A stretch of DNA of 54,977 nt from Dehalococcoidia bacterium (GCA_029936155.1 JAPYUK010000008.1:13078-68054), one strand, 5' to 3'. Shown: positions 43,771 to 52,856, counted from the stretch's first letter. Numbers and translations: made by a program. Notes: a model not told the origin generated them from the letters alone.

Positions 43771-43816
43771 GTCCCAGCCCCAGATCCTTCGACTCCGATG
43801 ATTCCGCTCAGGATGC
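43771..43816 (-). repeat. Dispersed intergenic repeat, copy 3 (reversed)
   Basis: Read on the minus strand, GCATCCTGAGCGG-AATCATCGG-AGTCGAAGGATCTGGGG, then CTGGGACGCG, aligns with copies at 13435 and 32367. It lies in the 43579-43937 gap, which otherwise holds the terminator at 43594 and no reading frame that I trust. Confidence 0.45.
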
Positions 43817-43937
43817 TGCGGAAATGCCATGCAACGATGACGCGGCAGCAGGAGCGGTTACACTCATCGTGACGTAAACTCCCGCCGGACTGCTCCCCAC
43901 AAGGCGCGAGCCAAATCACTCCGAGAAAGAAGTATCC

Positions 43938-45017
43938 GTGGCACTCGATTTCCTGAAACTGAACGACGATAACTCGATACGAATACCTGCAGGAGATTTG
44001 CACAAACAGGTGTCGGCGATCTTGCAAGGAGTTGGCACACCAACTGAGCACGCCGAGATCGTGGCGAAAATCCTGGTCTCATCCAGCCTTAGAGGGGTCG
44101 AGACGCATGGAGTTGGAAATGCCGTTCGGTACTCCCAGTCGATCGAGAGCGGTGAGTACACAGTCCCGCAGACCGTTGCGGTAGTGACTGAAACCGACAC
44201 CACAGCGTTGCTCAGCTGCGGCAACGGACTCGGCTTCGTGGCGGCATATCAGGGGATGGAAATGTCGATCGCCAAGGCGCGTGAGTTCGGTCTCGGCATG
44301 ACCACGATCAAAGACGGTCATCACATTGGCATGGTCGGCTACTATCCGATGATGGCGGCAGAGCAGGACATGATCGGCATGGCGATGACCAACGCCAGCC
44401 GCTCGGTTCGTCCGGCGCTGGGTGCTCGACCGCGGGTTGGGACGAACCCGATTGCGTTCGGAGCACCAGCAGGAGAAGAGCGAGATTTTATTTTCGATAT
44501 GGCGACCAGTACCGTTGCCAGCGGCAAGATCGGACTCGCAAAGCGCTTGGGCGTTCAGATGCCCGTCGGCTGGGCGGTATCCGCAGAGGGCGAGCCAATC
44601 ACGGAACCACGGGGCGATAGGGGAGAGGACTGGGCGATGAATCCGCTGGGTGGTACCCGAGAGCAGGGAGCTCACAAAGGCTACGGACTTGGCGTTGTTG
44701 TCGACATCCTATGTGGCGTTCTTTCCGGTGGAGGCTTCGGTGCTCAACTCTCGGGTGGCGAAAACATGACCTGGACGATGGCAATCGACATAGCGAAATT
44801 TCGAGATGTCGACGATTTCAAGGTGATGATGGACGACATGATTCGTGAGTTGCACGCCACTCCCCCGCTGCCAAATGAGGACGGCGTGCTCGTCGCTGGC
44901 GATCCCGAAGCGGACTTCGAGGATGATCGATTAATGAACGGTGTTCCAGTGGAAAACGGCCAGTACGATGAAATGCGGCAACGGGCGGTTCAGTTGGGTG
45001 TTGAGGTATTTATTTAA
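43938..45017 (+). CDS. Ldh family oxidoreductase 1 (malate/L-lactate dehydrogenase, LDH2/MDH2 type)
   Basis: A 359-aa NAD(P)-dependent 2-hydroxyacid dehydrogenase of the LDH2/MDH2 family (e.g. ureidoglycolate, sulfolactate or malate dehydrogenase). The catalytic His region RGVETHGVGNAVRY is near residue 58, DGHHIGMVGYYPMM near 120 and GTNPIAFGAPAGEERD near 172; the C-terminal HKGYGLGVVVDILCGVLSG is intact. Starts at GTG 43938. Its stop overlaps the next, highly similar gene (TAATG). Confidence 0.9.
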   Translation: MALDFLKLNDDNSIRIPAGDLHKQVSAILQGVGTPTEHAEIVAKILVSSSLRGVETHGVGNAVRYSQSIESGEYTVPQTVAVVTETDTTALLSCGNGLGFVAAYQGMEMSIAKAREFGLGMTTIKDGHHIGMVGYYPMMAAEQDMIGMAMTNASRSVRPALGARPRVGTNPIAFGAPAGEERDFIFDMATSTVASGKIGLAKRLGVQMPVGWAVSAEGEPITEPRGDRGEDWAMNPLGGTREQGAHKGYGLGVVVDILCGVLSGGGFGAQLSGGENMTWTMAIDIAKFRDVDDFKVMMDDMIRELHATPPLPNEDGVLVAGDPEADFEDDRLMNGVPVENGQYDEMRQRAVQLGVEVFI

Positions 45018-46093
45018 TGGTCAGCAAAGTAAAACTCAACGATTCCAACTCAACCCGGGTGCGAGCTAGCGATCTGCAAAAGCAACTCTCATCTATCTTC
45101 GAGGCGGTAGGAACTCCTGAGGACCACGCCGAGATCGCAGCCAAAGTTCTCGTATCTGCCAGCGTGCGCGGAGTCGATACACACGGAGTTGCCAACGTAG
45201 TCGGGTACTCCCAGAGCGTCGAGAACGGCGTGTACACCACTCCTCAGCAGATGGACATCATCTCCGAATCCGAAACCACCGCTCTTATGAGCGGCGGCAA
45301 CGGCATCGGCCTCGTGTCGGCATATCGCGCAATGGAAATCGCTATTGAAAAGGCGAAAAAACATGGGCTTGGGATGATCAGTGTACGAGACGGCCATCAT
45401 GTAGGGATGGTCGCCTACTATGCCATGATGGCTCTTGAGCACGACATGATCGGCATGTCGATGACCACCGCTGCGCCCGCAGTTCGCCCCGCTCTGGGTG
45501 CTAAGAAAATGCTGGGAACGAACCCGATCGGCTTTGCTGCTCCAGCAGGCGAGGAACGTGATTTTGTACTCGACATGGCGACTTCAACCGTTGCCAGCGG
45601 GAAAGTTGGCCTAGCGCGCCGAATTGGTGTTCCGATTCCGGCTGGCTGGGCAGTTACACCGGAAGGTGAAGAGATAACCAATCCACCTGAGGGTGAGAAC
45701 GAAACCTGGTCATTGAATCCTCTCGGGAACACTCGCGAGCAGGGTTCGCACAAGGGGTACGGGCTCGCCGTAATGGTCGACATTCTCTGCGGAGTCCTAT
45801 CGGGAGGTGGATTCAGTAATCAGCTTGCCCGCGGCGAAAACATGACCTGGGTGATGGCGATCGACATAGCGAAATTTCGAGATGTCGATGATTTCAAAGC
45901 GATGATGGATGACATGATCCGAGAACTCCATGCCACGCCAACACTACCCGGCGAAGATCGTGTGCTGGTCGCAGGTGATCCCGAAATGGACGCCACAGAT
46001 GACCGTATCGCCAACGGTGTCCCCGTCGAAAACGGCCAGTACGCCGCGATAAGGGCAAGGGCTGCAGAAGTAGGCGTCGAGGTGATTATTTAG
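45017..46093 (+). CDS. Ldh family oxidoreductase 2 (tandem paralogue)
   Basis: A 358-aa tandem copy. Long blocks are shared with gene 1, for example DGHHVGMVAYYAMM, GTNPIGFAAPAGEERDF, HKGYGLAVMVDILCGVLSGG and the DIAKFRDVDDFK segment. Overlaps the preceding stop by one base. The substrate may differ, since N-terminal substrate-region residues vary, or the pair may form a hetero-oligomer. A 46200-46231 hairpin lies downstream. Confidence 0.9.
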   Translation: MVSKVKLNDSNSTRVRASDLQKQLSSIFEAVGTPEDHAEIAAKVLVSASVRGVDTHGVANVVGYSQSVENGVYTTPQQMDIISESETTALMSGGNGIGLVSAYRAMEIAIEKAKKHGLGMISVRDGHHVGMVAYYAMMALEHDMIGMSMTTAAPAVRPALGAKKMLGTNPIGFAAPAGEERDFVLDMATSTVASGKVGLARRIGVPIPAGWAVTPEGEEITNPPEGENETWSLNPLGNTREQGSHKGYGLAVMVDILCGVLSGGGFSNQLARGENMTWVMAIDIAKFRDVDDFKAMMDDMIRELHATPTLPGEDRVLVAGDPEMDATDDRIANGVPVENGQYAAIRARAAEVGVEVII

Positions 46094-46199
46094 GTAGCGA
46101 GTGAACGTTGAGCGCTGACTGCAGTTTTCCAGCTCAGACAAACCGATTTCCCGAGTGGAGTCCTCGGAACCGAGAGACCTCGATGGAGTCACTGGTCAT

Positions 46200-46231
46200 A
46201 CTAGGCACAACGTGCACGCCCGCTGCCTAGT
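46200..46231. terminator. Hairpin between convergent genes
   Basis: ACTAGGCA (46200-46207) and TGCCTAGT (46224-46231) make a perfect 8-bp stem with a 16-nt loop between Ldh2 (plus) and the M24 peptidase (minus). No strong T-run. The adjacent 46238-46275 contains TAGATCCCTC and CTACGCTGCGATCGGG, related to the intergenic repeat seen at 32440-32482. Confidence 0.4.
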
Positions 46232-46313
46232 GTAGTTACCCGCTAGATCCCTCTACTTCACTACGCTGCGATCGGGAAATTGGTGCTTGCTGATATCAGA
46301 AACTAACGGACCG

Positions 46314-47525
46314 CTATCCTGTCTCTATATGCACAATCTCCATCTGCCGATCGCCTGTGATTTCCGGTCCGTCCTCCCCCATAAAAATATCCATCTCGGA
46401 GCGGACGCCGAACTCGGGGAGGTAGATTCCCGGTTCGATAGTTATGCCGATTCCGTTGATGACGGTGCGCGTGTCGTGTGTCTCCCAGTCGTCGAGATTC
46501 ACGCCGTTTGAGTGAACCTCGTGGCCGAGCGAGTGACCGAGTCGGTGGACGAAATAATCGCCATATCCGGCCTTTTTGATCACATCCCGAGCTACTCGAT
46601 CAAGCTCCCAGCCTTGAGCCTTACCGCCTTCCAAAACACGGGTTTCGAGTAACTCGAACGCCGCATCCCGCGCCCCTGTAACGGCGGTGAATACTTCTAG
46701 ATGTTTCGCGCTCGGCAGCTCACCGAGTTTCGCGGTCCACGTGATATCAGCCGAGATATTGCGTTCTTCCGGGCTCGACGCCTTCTTGCGTGCCCAGAGA
46801 TCGATCAGTAGCCAGCCTTCTCGCCTGATCACCGCTGAATTACCCGGCTGTGGGACATAGTGAGGGTCGGACGAATGCTCGTTGAACGCCACAACTGGCC
46901 CATCATCGAACTCGAGCCCGGCGCGGTCAAACTTGCCTCGAATGTGCTCAGCGATGTCGTGCTCGGTCAGCGCCCAGCGGATGTTCTCGCCGGCGTACTG
47001 GAAAGTCTGTTTTACGATCCGATCGAGGGCGTCTACAGCGAAGAAGTGAGATTGAAGCTGCTCAGGCGTCCAGCGTTCCGTCGCATATTGAATAACATCG
47101 CCAGAAGAAACAACCTCGGGCCCGAGCGATCGAACCAGCTCGATAGTTCCCGCATCTACTCTGGCCACACGAGGCAGTTCGTATAGAGGCGAGTACTCCA
47201 TAGCGACTTTTTTTGCACCATCAAGCAGCGATTTAAGTCCGGTGATCATTTGCTCGCGACTGCCGTACGCCGAGATAGAGGGTGCCCCTTCCGGAAAACG
47301 ACCTGTGTCAACTTCGTGTGCCAGCAGTTGCGGCACACCGTTCGAAGGAATCCACAGCCAAACAGGCCGGGTCAGATGCTCAACGTGATCACCAAGGGCG
47401 GCTTCGAACACCGAGTTTGTGTATCTGTAATCACGGGTTAACCAGCCGTCGATTCCGGCCGACTGAAGGAATTGTCGTGCATCGTCGAGCGGGCTGCCCG
47501 AAGGCGCGAGATCGTTAGGGCTCAT
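46314..47525 (-). CDS. M24-family metallopeptidase (Xaa-Pro aminopeptidase/creatinase-like)
   Basis: A 403-aa protein: N-terminal creatinase-like domain (1-165), C-terminal pita-bread peptidase domain. Metal ligands can be picked: Asp in LLIDLWARKK, Asp in ADITWT, His in HRLGHSLGHEVH, Glu in ITIEPGIYLPEFG and Glu in RSEMDIF. It may cleave dipeptides with Pro or act on a creatinine-like substrate. ATG 47525 overlaps the end of the preceding membrane-protein gene by 11 nt. An open-frame extension to 47561 is rejected. Confidence 0.87.
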   Translation of the reverse strand: MSPNDLAPSGSPLDDARQFLQSAGIDGWLTRDYRYTNSVFEAALGDHVEHLTRPVWLWIPSNGVPQLLAHEVDTGRFPEGAPSISAYGSREQMITGLKSLLDGAKKVAMEYSPLYELPRVARVDAGTIELVRSLGPEVVSSGDVIQYATERWTPEQLQSHFFAVDALDRIVKQTFQYAGENIRWALTEHDIAEHIRGKFDRAGLEFDDGPVVAFNEHSSDPHYVPQPGNSAVIRREGWLLIDLWARKKASSPEERNISADITWTAKLGELPSAKHLEVFTAVTGARDAAFELLETRVLEGGKAQGWELDRVARDVIKKAGYGDYFVHRLGHSLGHEVHSNGVNLDDWETHDTRTVINGIGITIEPGIYLPEFGVRSEMDIFMGEDGPEITGDRQMEIVHIETG

Positions 47526-47880
47526 AGTATATATTTTTAAACAGTTCAGCCGGGCGGTCATCGCCAGTCTTGGTGTACCACGGAGCGTGTTGTTCCGCGT
47601 AGGCTTTTGAGAATTTTTTCTCCATCCTGTAAAAGCGCCATCGTGTCCAGACCGACCAGTCAGCGAACAGGAGTGGGGTCATTAGGAGTCCGGAAATCCA
47701 AATGGATGTGGGTGTCCACTCCGGGAACATGTTGTACGGCACGCAATTGCAGCTCAGGTCGAACGCACTCAGGTGGAAGAAAACCCAAATTACGAGCACG
47801 GGCAGGCCGATGAAAATTATTCCCAAGTAGACAGCGATCTTGTTTCGCAGAGGGATAGGGACTCGTTGAGGTGAACTCAT
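47515..47880 (-). CDS. Small membrane protein (121 aa), unknown
   Basis: Not recognised. Two hydrophobic helices are visible, at about 13-36 (IAVYLGIIFIGLPVLVIWVF) and 57-78, then a basic, aromatic-rich cytosolic tail (WTRWRFYRMEKKFSKAY). Its end overlaps the M24 peptidase start by 11 nt, and it begins 21 nt after the MocA-like gene, so it is within a minus-strand operon with those genes. Confidence 0.7.
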   Translation of the reverse strand: MSSPQRVPIPLRNKIAVYLGIIFIGLPVLVIWVFFHLSAFDLSCNCVPYNMFPEWTPTSIWISGLLMTPLLFADWSVWTRWRFYRMEKKFSKAYAEQHAPWYTKTGDDRPAELFKNIYYEP

Positions 47881-47900
47881 ATCACCACATCTTAGCCGCT

Positions 47901-48533
47901 CTAGCCGTTCGGGCGAGCCAGCTCTGCATACGCCGCTAGCGCATTTTCGTAGGCTTCGGGCGTGTTGATGTCGAGTCGAACAATTGCTGAATCAAATTTC
48001 ACACGGTGGTGGTCGACATCAGGCTTCTTGAATATGGCTCGGACGCCTTCGGTTTCTTCGGAGATATTTGCGAGATCAGCACGAAGTCCGGCGTCGAAAA
48101 TGAGAGGGTGTCCACCGTGACCATCGAAGCCGGGAGAAGTGATATGTGCTCCGAAATCAGTGTGGACTTTCAACACTTTTTCGATCACCCAGGCGGGTCG
48201 AGGTTGATCGACAGCGAGTAACACGATCGAGTGGACGCCGTCTGGGACTTCCCAGATGCCGGCCTTGATAGAGGTCGTTTTACCTTCGAGAAATTTCGGG
48301 TTGTAGGCCCTGATGACGCCTTCACGGTCCTTGAGCAGCGGCGCCATTTCGACGTCGTACTTACCGGTCACCACGATCACCTTGTCGCAACCGCCTCGCA
48401 ATAGCGAGTTCATCTGATATTCGACGAGAGTTGTGCCGCGCCATGGCAGAAGCGCTTTCGGCTTGCCCATGCGGCTCGATTCACCGGCGGCTAGCAGCAC
48501 GCCAACTGCGTTGTAACTCACTTTAGTCTGCAC
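47901..48533 (-). CDS. mocA: MobA-like nucleotidyltransferase (molybdenum-cofactor cytidylyltransferase-like)
   Basis: A 210-aa protein with the NTP-transferase opening GVLLAAGESSRMGKPKALLPW, then VTGKY and VLLAVDQPRPA, and GHPLIF. This is the fold that adds CMP or GMP to molybdopterin, here most likely the MocA type used for molybdenum hydroxylases. Starts at GTG 48533, overlapping the XdhC-like stop by 11 nt. Neighbouring XdhC, CoxS and CoxM genes support the call. Confidence 0.85.
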   Translation of the reverse strand: MQTKVSYNAVGVLLAAGESSRMGKPKALLPWRGTTLVEYQMNSLLRGGCDKVIVVTGKYDVEMAPLLKDREGVIRAYNPKFLEGKTTSIKAGIWEVPDGVHSIVLLAVDQPRPAWVIEKVLKVHTDFGAHITSPGFDGHGGHPLIFDAGLRADLANISEETEGVRAIFKKPDVDHHRVKFDSAIVRLDINTPEAYENALAAYAELARPNG

Positions 48534-49692
48534 TCGACGATGCGGCAGGCTCGTTCGTTTCTGAACGTTGAGCTGCCTTCTCGGCTGCTTTGTCGATCAG
48601 TCGCTGGTCGAGTTTCAGTGTTCCGCCGTCGCCACCAAGTCGGAATCCAACGATCTCCGACAAGATCGAAAGTGCGATCTCTTCGGGAGTTCGAGCCGAT
48701 ATGTTCAAGCCGATGGGCGATCGTACACTCTGGATCTGCTCCATCGAGAAGCCTTCAGCGAAAAGCTCTTCAAAAATCAGGATCGTCTTTCGCTTCGAGC
48801 CAAGAAGCCCGACGTAACTTGCCGGAGTGCGCATCGCCGATGCCGTCGCCGATGCATCGTAGCGGTGACCTCTGGTAGCAATCACAATGAACGAGTTGGT
48901 GCCAATCGGAAGCTTTTCGAATGCCGAGCCATAATCAGATACAACGGTCTGTTCAGCCTCAGGGAATCGTTCTGCGTTCGAAAATTCGTCTCGGTCGTCG
49001 ATAACAAATATTCGGAATCCCAGCGTGGAAGCGACATTGGAGATTGCCTTCGACACGTGACCTCCACCCGCCAGAACCAGCGTGGGCGGGGTCGTGTAGG
49101 CCTCGATGTAGTATTCGACCCCAGATTCAGAGGTGATGTAGTCGTTTCTGCCCATCGCCATGAGCCGTCGAGCGTCGTTGATAGCACCGGAATCAAGCTT
49201 TTCATCGCCAAGCGAACCTGACGTCGACCCGTTCTCTCGAAGCAGCAGCTTCGAACCAACTGGCAGATCAGATCCCTCTGGAACCTTCATCAGGCTGGCG
49301 ACCGCAACCGGAGCACCGCCTTCGTACGCGGCAATTACTTCTTCGTTGAAATCCTGAAAATCTGACTCTTCTTCGGTAGCTCGAATCGGATCGAGCAGAA
49401 AGTACATCGTGCCGCCACAAACGAGACCATCCTGTGCAGCGAGGTCTTCGTTTAGTTCGTAGTCACGCATCTCAGCCGAACCGCCGCTTTTTAGCAACTG
49501 CGAAGCGGCAAACCATATGTCACCTTCAACACAACCGCCGCCGAGCGTGCCAACGCCCGAGCCGTCAGCACGGACAAGCAGCTTCGCACCGGGCTTTTGC
49601 GGTGTGGATCCTGAGGTTTTGACGACTGTGGCCACGACCATTTCGTTGCCAGCCGTTATTTCGTCAGATGCAGCTCGAAAAACCTGTTCCAT
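48523..49692 (-). CDS. XdhC/CoxI-family protein
   Basis: A 389-aa XdhC-like maturation factor for molybdenum hydroxylases, which helps insert the sulfurated cofactor. N-terminal half: VVATVVKTSGSTPQKPGAKLL and GTLGGGCVEGDIW; C-terminal half has a Rossmann-type segment VLAGGGHVSKAISNVASTL and FVIDDRDEFSN, then SYVGLLGSKRKT. Length is within the usual 250-390 range for the two-domain form. Linked to the MocA-like gene by an 11-nt overlap. Confidence 0.9.
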   Translation of the reverse strand: MEQVFRAASDEITAGNEMVVATVVKTSGSTPQKPGAKLLVRADGSGVGTLGGGCVEGDIWFAASQLLKSGGSAEMRDYELNEDLAAQDGLVCGGTMYFLLDPIRATEEESDFQDFNEEVIAAYEGGAPVAVASLMKVPEGSDLPVGSKLLLRENGSTSGSLGDEKLDSGAINDARRLMAMGRNDYITSESGVEYYIEAYTTPPTLVLAGGGHVSKAISNVASTLGFRIFVIDDRDEFSNAERFPEAEQTVVSDYGSAFEKLPIGTNSFIVIATRGHRYDASATASAMRTPASYVGLLGSKRKTILIFEELFAEGFSMEQIQSVRSPIGLNISARTPEEIALSILSEIVGFRLGGDGGTLKLDQRLIDKAAEKAAQRSETNEPAASSSAD

Positions 49693-50226
49693 TGATTACT
49701 CGTGATTAGATAGGGATTAGTGAATTAGTTGCTGTGATTCGATCCGGTCACACAAAGAGTCGGTGCGTACAAAAAAATTAGGATCAACCCATATCGAACA
49801 TAAGTCCAGATTAGCATATTGGACCGCTGATTCTCGATAACTTCGCAGTTGGTCAGCCGGGTACCCTGTTCAGATTACGAGATACGTGGAAGGGTAGAAA
49901 TTGTCGAACCTTACCGTGGTAAGTGAGGTTCAAGTTTCTAATCTAAATCGTCCCGAGAAGTTCTAAAATCGCCGGGGCGAGCCGACTACTTGATCGCACC
50001 TTCCCAGATTGCAATTCTGTCGGGAGACTCGACTTCTTCTTGCGTAGATTCGTGATGCTCTAGCGCATGCAATTGCGCGGATTTGAGCAGTTCGGATAAT
50101 GAATCACCACCCAACATCGCCCAGCCGCTGCTGATACGAATTCCGCCCTCACACTGAATTTTCCCTTAATTGGCGATTCGCTGCATTGGTGGTATGACCA
50201 GTTAGGAATCGAACCTTGGGAAAGAA
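49693..50226. other. Gene-poor stretch between XdhC-like and coxS genes
   Basis: 534 nt without a certain gene. It holds an interrupted hairpin at 49913-49938 (GAACCT...AGGTTC flanking TTACC/GGTAA) and one weak minus-strand frame (49986-50117). The XdhC promoter should lie near 49693-49800. No repeat or RNA gene was recognised. Confidence 0.4.
49986..50117 (-). CDS. Possible small protein (43 aa)
   Basis: ATG 50117 to TAG 49986 gives MLGGDSLSELLKSAQLHALE and continues acidic to WEGAIK. The composition looks protein-like and amphipathic, but there is no clear ribosome site and no family match, so it may be chance. A stop just upstream limits any extension. Confidence 0.25.
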   Translation of the reverse strand: MLGGDSLSELLKSAQLHALEHHESTQEEVESPDRIAIWEGAIK

Positions 50227-50703
50227 CTAAGCCTTAGCGAGTCGCTCAGCGGCGTCTTGAACTGAGCGGACGATCTTGTCGTAGCCTGTGCAGCGGCAGA
50301 GATTGCCCGCTAACTTCAGCCGAATTTCGTTCTCGGTTGGGTGCGGATTATCGTTGAGCAGGGCAGTCGTCGCGATCATGAAGCCCGGAGTGCAGAAACC
50401 GCACTGTAGACCTGAGTTTTCGACAAAAGCGTCCTGCACGGGAGACAGATGACCGTGGTCAGCCAGTCCCTCGACCGTCGTGATCTCGCGGCCGTCTACT
50501 TCGGGAGCTAGTACAAGACATGAGCACGACGACTTGCCGTCGACCATTACCGTGCACGCGCCGCAGTTGCCGTTTGAGCAGCCTTCTTTGGTGCCAGTGA
50601 GTTTTAGATGATCACGAAGCGTTTCGAGAAGAGTCCATGTCGAATCGACAAGAATCTCGTGCTCGACACTGTTCACTGTTGTTTTGATTTGTTTCTTGCT
50701 CAT
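50227..50703 (-). CDS. coxS: Molybdenum hydroxylase small subunit, 2Fe-2S (CoxS-like)
   Basis: A 158-aa iron-sulfur subunit of the xanthine oxidase/CO dehydrogenase family. Plant-type 2Fe-2S cysteines: GCSNGNCGACTVM followed by SCSC; helical 2Fe-2S domain: LQCGFCTPGF and NLCRCTGYDKI. It passes electrons from the molybdenum site to FAD. Starts immediately after the CoxM-like stop (TAA then ATG). Size is typical. Confidence 0.93.
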   Translation of the reverse strand: MSKKQIKTTVNSVEHEILVDSTWTLLETLRDHLKLTGTKEGCSNGNCGACTVMVDGKSSCSCLVLAPEVDGREITTVEGLADHGHLSPVQDAFVENSGLQCGFCTPGFMIATTALLNDNPHPTENEIRLKLAGNLCRCTGYDKIVRSVQDAAERLAKA

Positions 50704-51567
50704 TTAGGCGAGTCGCTCCAGGCAGATAGTCAGGGTCCGATTTGTCAGGACCCTGATCAGTTCTTTACGATATTCGGCAGAGCCACGTACGTCGGTGATC
50801 GGCACTGCCGCCTGAACAGCCAAATTAGCTGTTTTGTTGATCGTTGCCTCGTCTATTGCGGTGCCTTCTAGATATTCCTCGGCTGCGTAGGCTCGAACTG
50901 GGGTTGGCGCCACAGACGCCAGAGCGATTCGTGCCTTTGTGACGACCTTCGTTGACGGGTCGACCTCGATCAGCGATCCAACTCCTGCAACCGCGATATC
51001 CATCTCGTTTCGCGGGATAAATCGCAGGTATGCGGACGCCGTGTTTGCCGAGGGAGCGGGAAGCACAAGCTCTTTGAGAATCTCTCCTTTCGCAAGTACC
51101 GTCTGGCCCGGACCCGCGAAGAAGTCGATCAGCGGGATTTCCCGTTCGCCCGAGGCGCTGGCAGTGCGTGCGATCGCTTCGTGAATCAACAACGCCGGGA
51201 TTGTGTCGGCTGATGGCGCTGCGTTGCAGACGTTGCCACCGACACTAGCCCTATTCTGGATATGGATCGAACCGACCAGTTCAGACGACTCCGAAAGTGC
51301 AGCATAGCCGCTATTTTTAGCGGTAAAGTTGTGCACATCTGTGCAGGAAACTGCTGATCCGATCCTGAGACCTGATCCGTTCGATTCAAGAGACGATAGT
51401 TCCGGAATTCGCTTCAAATCGACAACGAGGTCGGCGTTTCGGCGGTTGCTCTTCAACTGGTCGATGATGTCGGTTCCGCCCGCAAGTGGACGTACCTCAC
51501 CGGGTTGAGCCAGTAGTTCAAGCGCAACGGCCAGCGAGGTCGGCGCTTCGTAATCAAAGTTCGGCAT
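50704..51567 (-). CDS. coxM: Molybdenum hydroxylase medium subunit, FAD-binding (CoxM-like)
   Basis: A 287-aa FAD subunit. FAD-binding signatures RPLAGGTDIIDQLK near residue 35 and SVGGNVCNAAPSADT near 105; the C-terminal CO_deh_flav_C-like domain follows. The start is uncertain: ATG 51567 is behind GGAG at proper spacing, whereas ATG 51579 has it too close. It pairs with CoxS, but the molybdopterin-binding large subunit is not found next to them in this window. Confidence 0.92.
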   Translation of the reverse strand: MPNFDYEAPTSLAVALELLAQPGEVRPLAGGTDIIDQLKSNRRNADLVVDLKRIPELSSLESNGSGLRIGSAVSCTDVHNFTAKNSGYAALSESSELVGSIHIQNRASVGGNVCNAAPSADTIPALLIHEAIARTASASGEREIPLIDFFAGPGQTVLAKGEILKELVLPAPSANTASAYLRFIPRNEMDIAVAGVGSLIEVDPSTKVVTKARIALASVAPTPVRAYAAEEYLEGTAIDEATINKTANLAVQAAVPITDVRGSAEYRKELIRVLTNRTLTICLERLA

Positions 51568-51640
51568 TCGTTCGTGCATCTCCAGAAGTTACAGTTGGCC
51601 TTCGCAATTGTTTTGGCCAGTCGGGCGAGAGTATATGCCT

Positions 51641-52741
51641 CTAACCCACTCGATATTCGGCCAGCGTATCCCATTTCGGCACCAGTCCGAGTCCGGGGCG
51701 GTCGGGAGCGTAGACGTAGCCGTCCTTGATCTCCAGCTCGTGCTCCCAGATTTTGCCGTGCATTGGGTTCACCGATTCTCGGTAATACTCGAGTATCAAC
51801 CCGTTCGGAATCGCCGCCACTAGGTGTATGTGGACTTCTTGGGCACCGTGTGGGGCGACATCGAGATCGTTCGCCTGTGCGAGCGCTGCAACCTTCATGA
51901 ACTCGGTGATTCCACCAAGTATCAGGGCGTCGGGCTGGAGAATATCTACAGCGCGGGCGTTGATCATGTCTCTGAAGCCGTAGCGGGTGTATTCGTTTTC
52001 ACCAGCAGCGATCGGAACTGAAGTCGCACGGGTGATTTCGGCCTGACCAATATAATCGTCAGGTTCAACTGGTTCTTCAAACCAGAACAGGTCATACTTT
52101 TCGGCTTTTCGGGCGAACTCGATCGCCTGATAGTGGCGATACGCGCTGTTGGCATCGACCATCAGCCTAACGTCGGGGCCTATAGTTTCGCGACAGACGC
52201 GCACCCGTTCGATGTCTTCATTTATCGGCACTGCACCGACCTTGATCTTCACAGCACGAGCACCCAGATTCACGTTGTCTTCCATCTCCTGTGCGAGCTC
52301 TTTGAGGCCTTTGCCTTCCTCGTAATAGCCGCCAGCGATGTAGGTATCGACCTTGTTCGTAAAGCCACCGAGCATCTTGTAAACCGGCATATTGGCGAGC
52401 TTGCCCTTGATGTCCCAGAGCGCAATGTCAATACCGGCGATGATGCGAGTGGAAATACCGCGTCGACCCACCAGTTTTGGTCTCCACATTGCATGCCACA
52501 GGGCTTCATTGTCGAGAGGATCCTGACCAATCAGCCCCTTCTTGAAGTGTTCAACAAAGGCTGACCCAACCTCAGGAGTGGCTTCCATCCCCCCAGCGAG
52601 TCCGATTCCCTGGATGTCGGGATCATCGGTGTCGATCACAACGATGTTCAGCAGATTGTGCGTGTAGGTATAGAGCCCATTGGTGATCGGCACTGCCCGT
52701 GCCCACTTGAACATTTCCAAACGTACATCTGTGATTTTCAT
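51641..52741 (-). CDS. Mandelate racemase/muconate lactonizing enzyme family protein 2
   Basis: A 366-aa enolase-superfamily enzyme. KxK acid/base motif in AVKIKVGAV, metal ligands Asp in MVDANSAYRHY, Glu in FEEPVEPDDY, Glu in AAGENEYTRY, and His in APHGAQEVHIHL. This set is that of the MR subgroup, so it is probably a sugar-acid dehydratase or racemase. ATG 52741 (MKITDVRLEMF) is chosen. Located 74 nt upstream of coxM on the same strand. Differs from the gene at 4230 by having KxK rather than KxH. Confidence 0.9.
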   Translation of the reverse strand: MKITDVRLEMFKWARAVPITNGLYTYTHNLLNIVVIDTDDPDIQGIGLAGGMEATPEVGSAFVEHFKKGLIGQDPLDNEALWHAMWRPKLVGRRGISTRIIAGIDIALWDIKGKLANMPVYKMLGGFTNKVDTYIAGGYYEEGKGLKELAQEMEDNVNLGARAVKIKVGAVPINEDIERVRVCRETIGPDVRLMVDANSAYRHYQAIEFARKAEKYDLFWFEEPVEPDDYIGQAEITRATSVPIAAGENEYTRYGFRDMINARAVDILQPDALILGGITEFMKVAALAQANDLDVAPHGAQEVHIHLVAAIPNGLILEYYRESVNPMHGKIWEHELEIKDGYVYAPDRPGLGLVPKWDTLAEYRVG

Positions 52742-52856
52742 CGAAAGGTCGCCTTTCAGGCTGGTCATTGTTGCTCAGAGAGTTCGCGCAATGCCTCTGG
52801 GCACACGAATCGAGCGGAGTGTAGCAGTGAGGTATGCCCGCAACACGCTGGAACCA

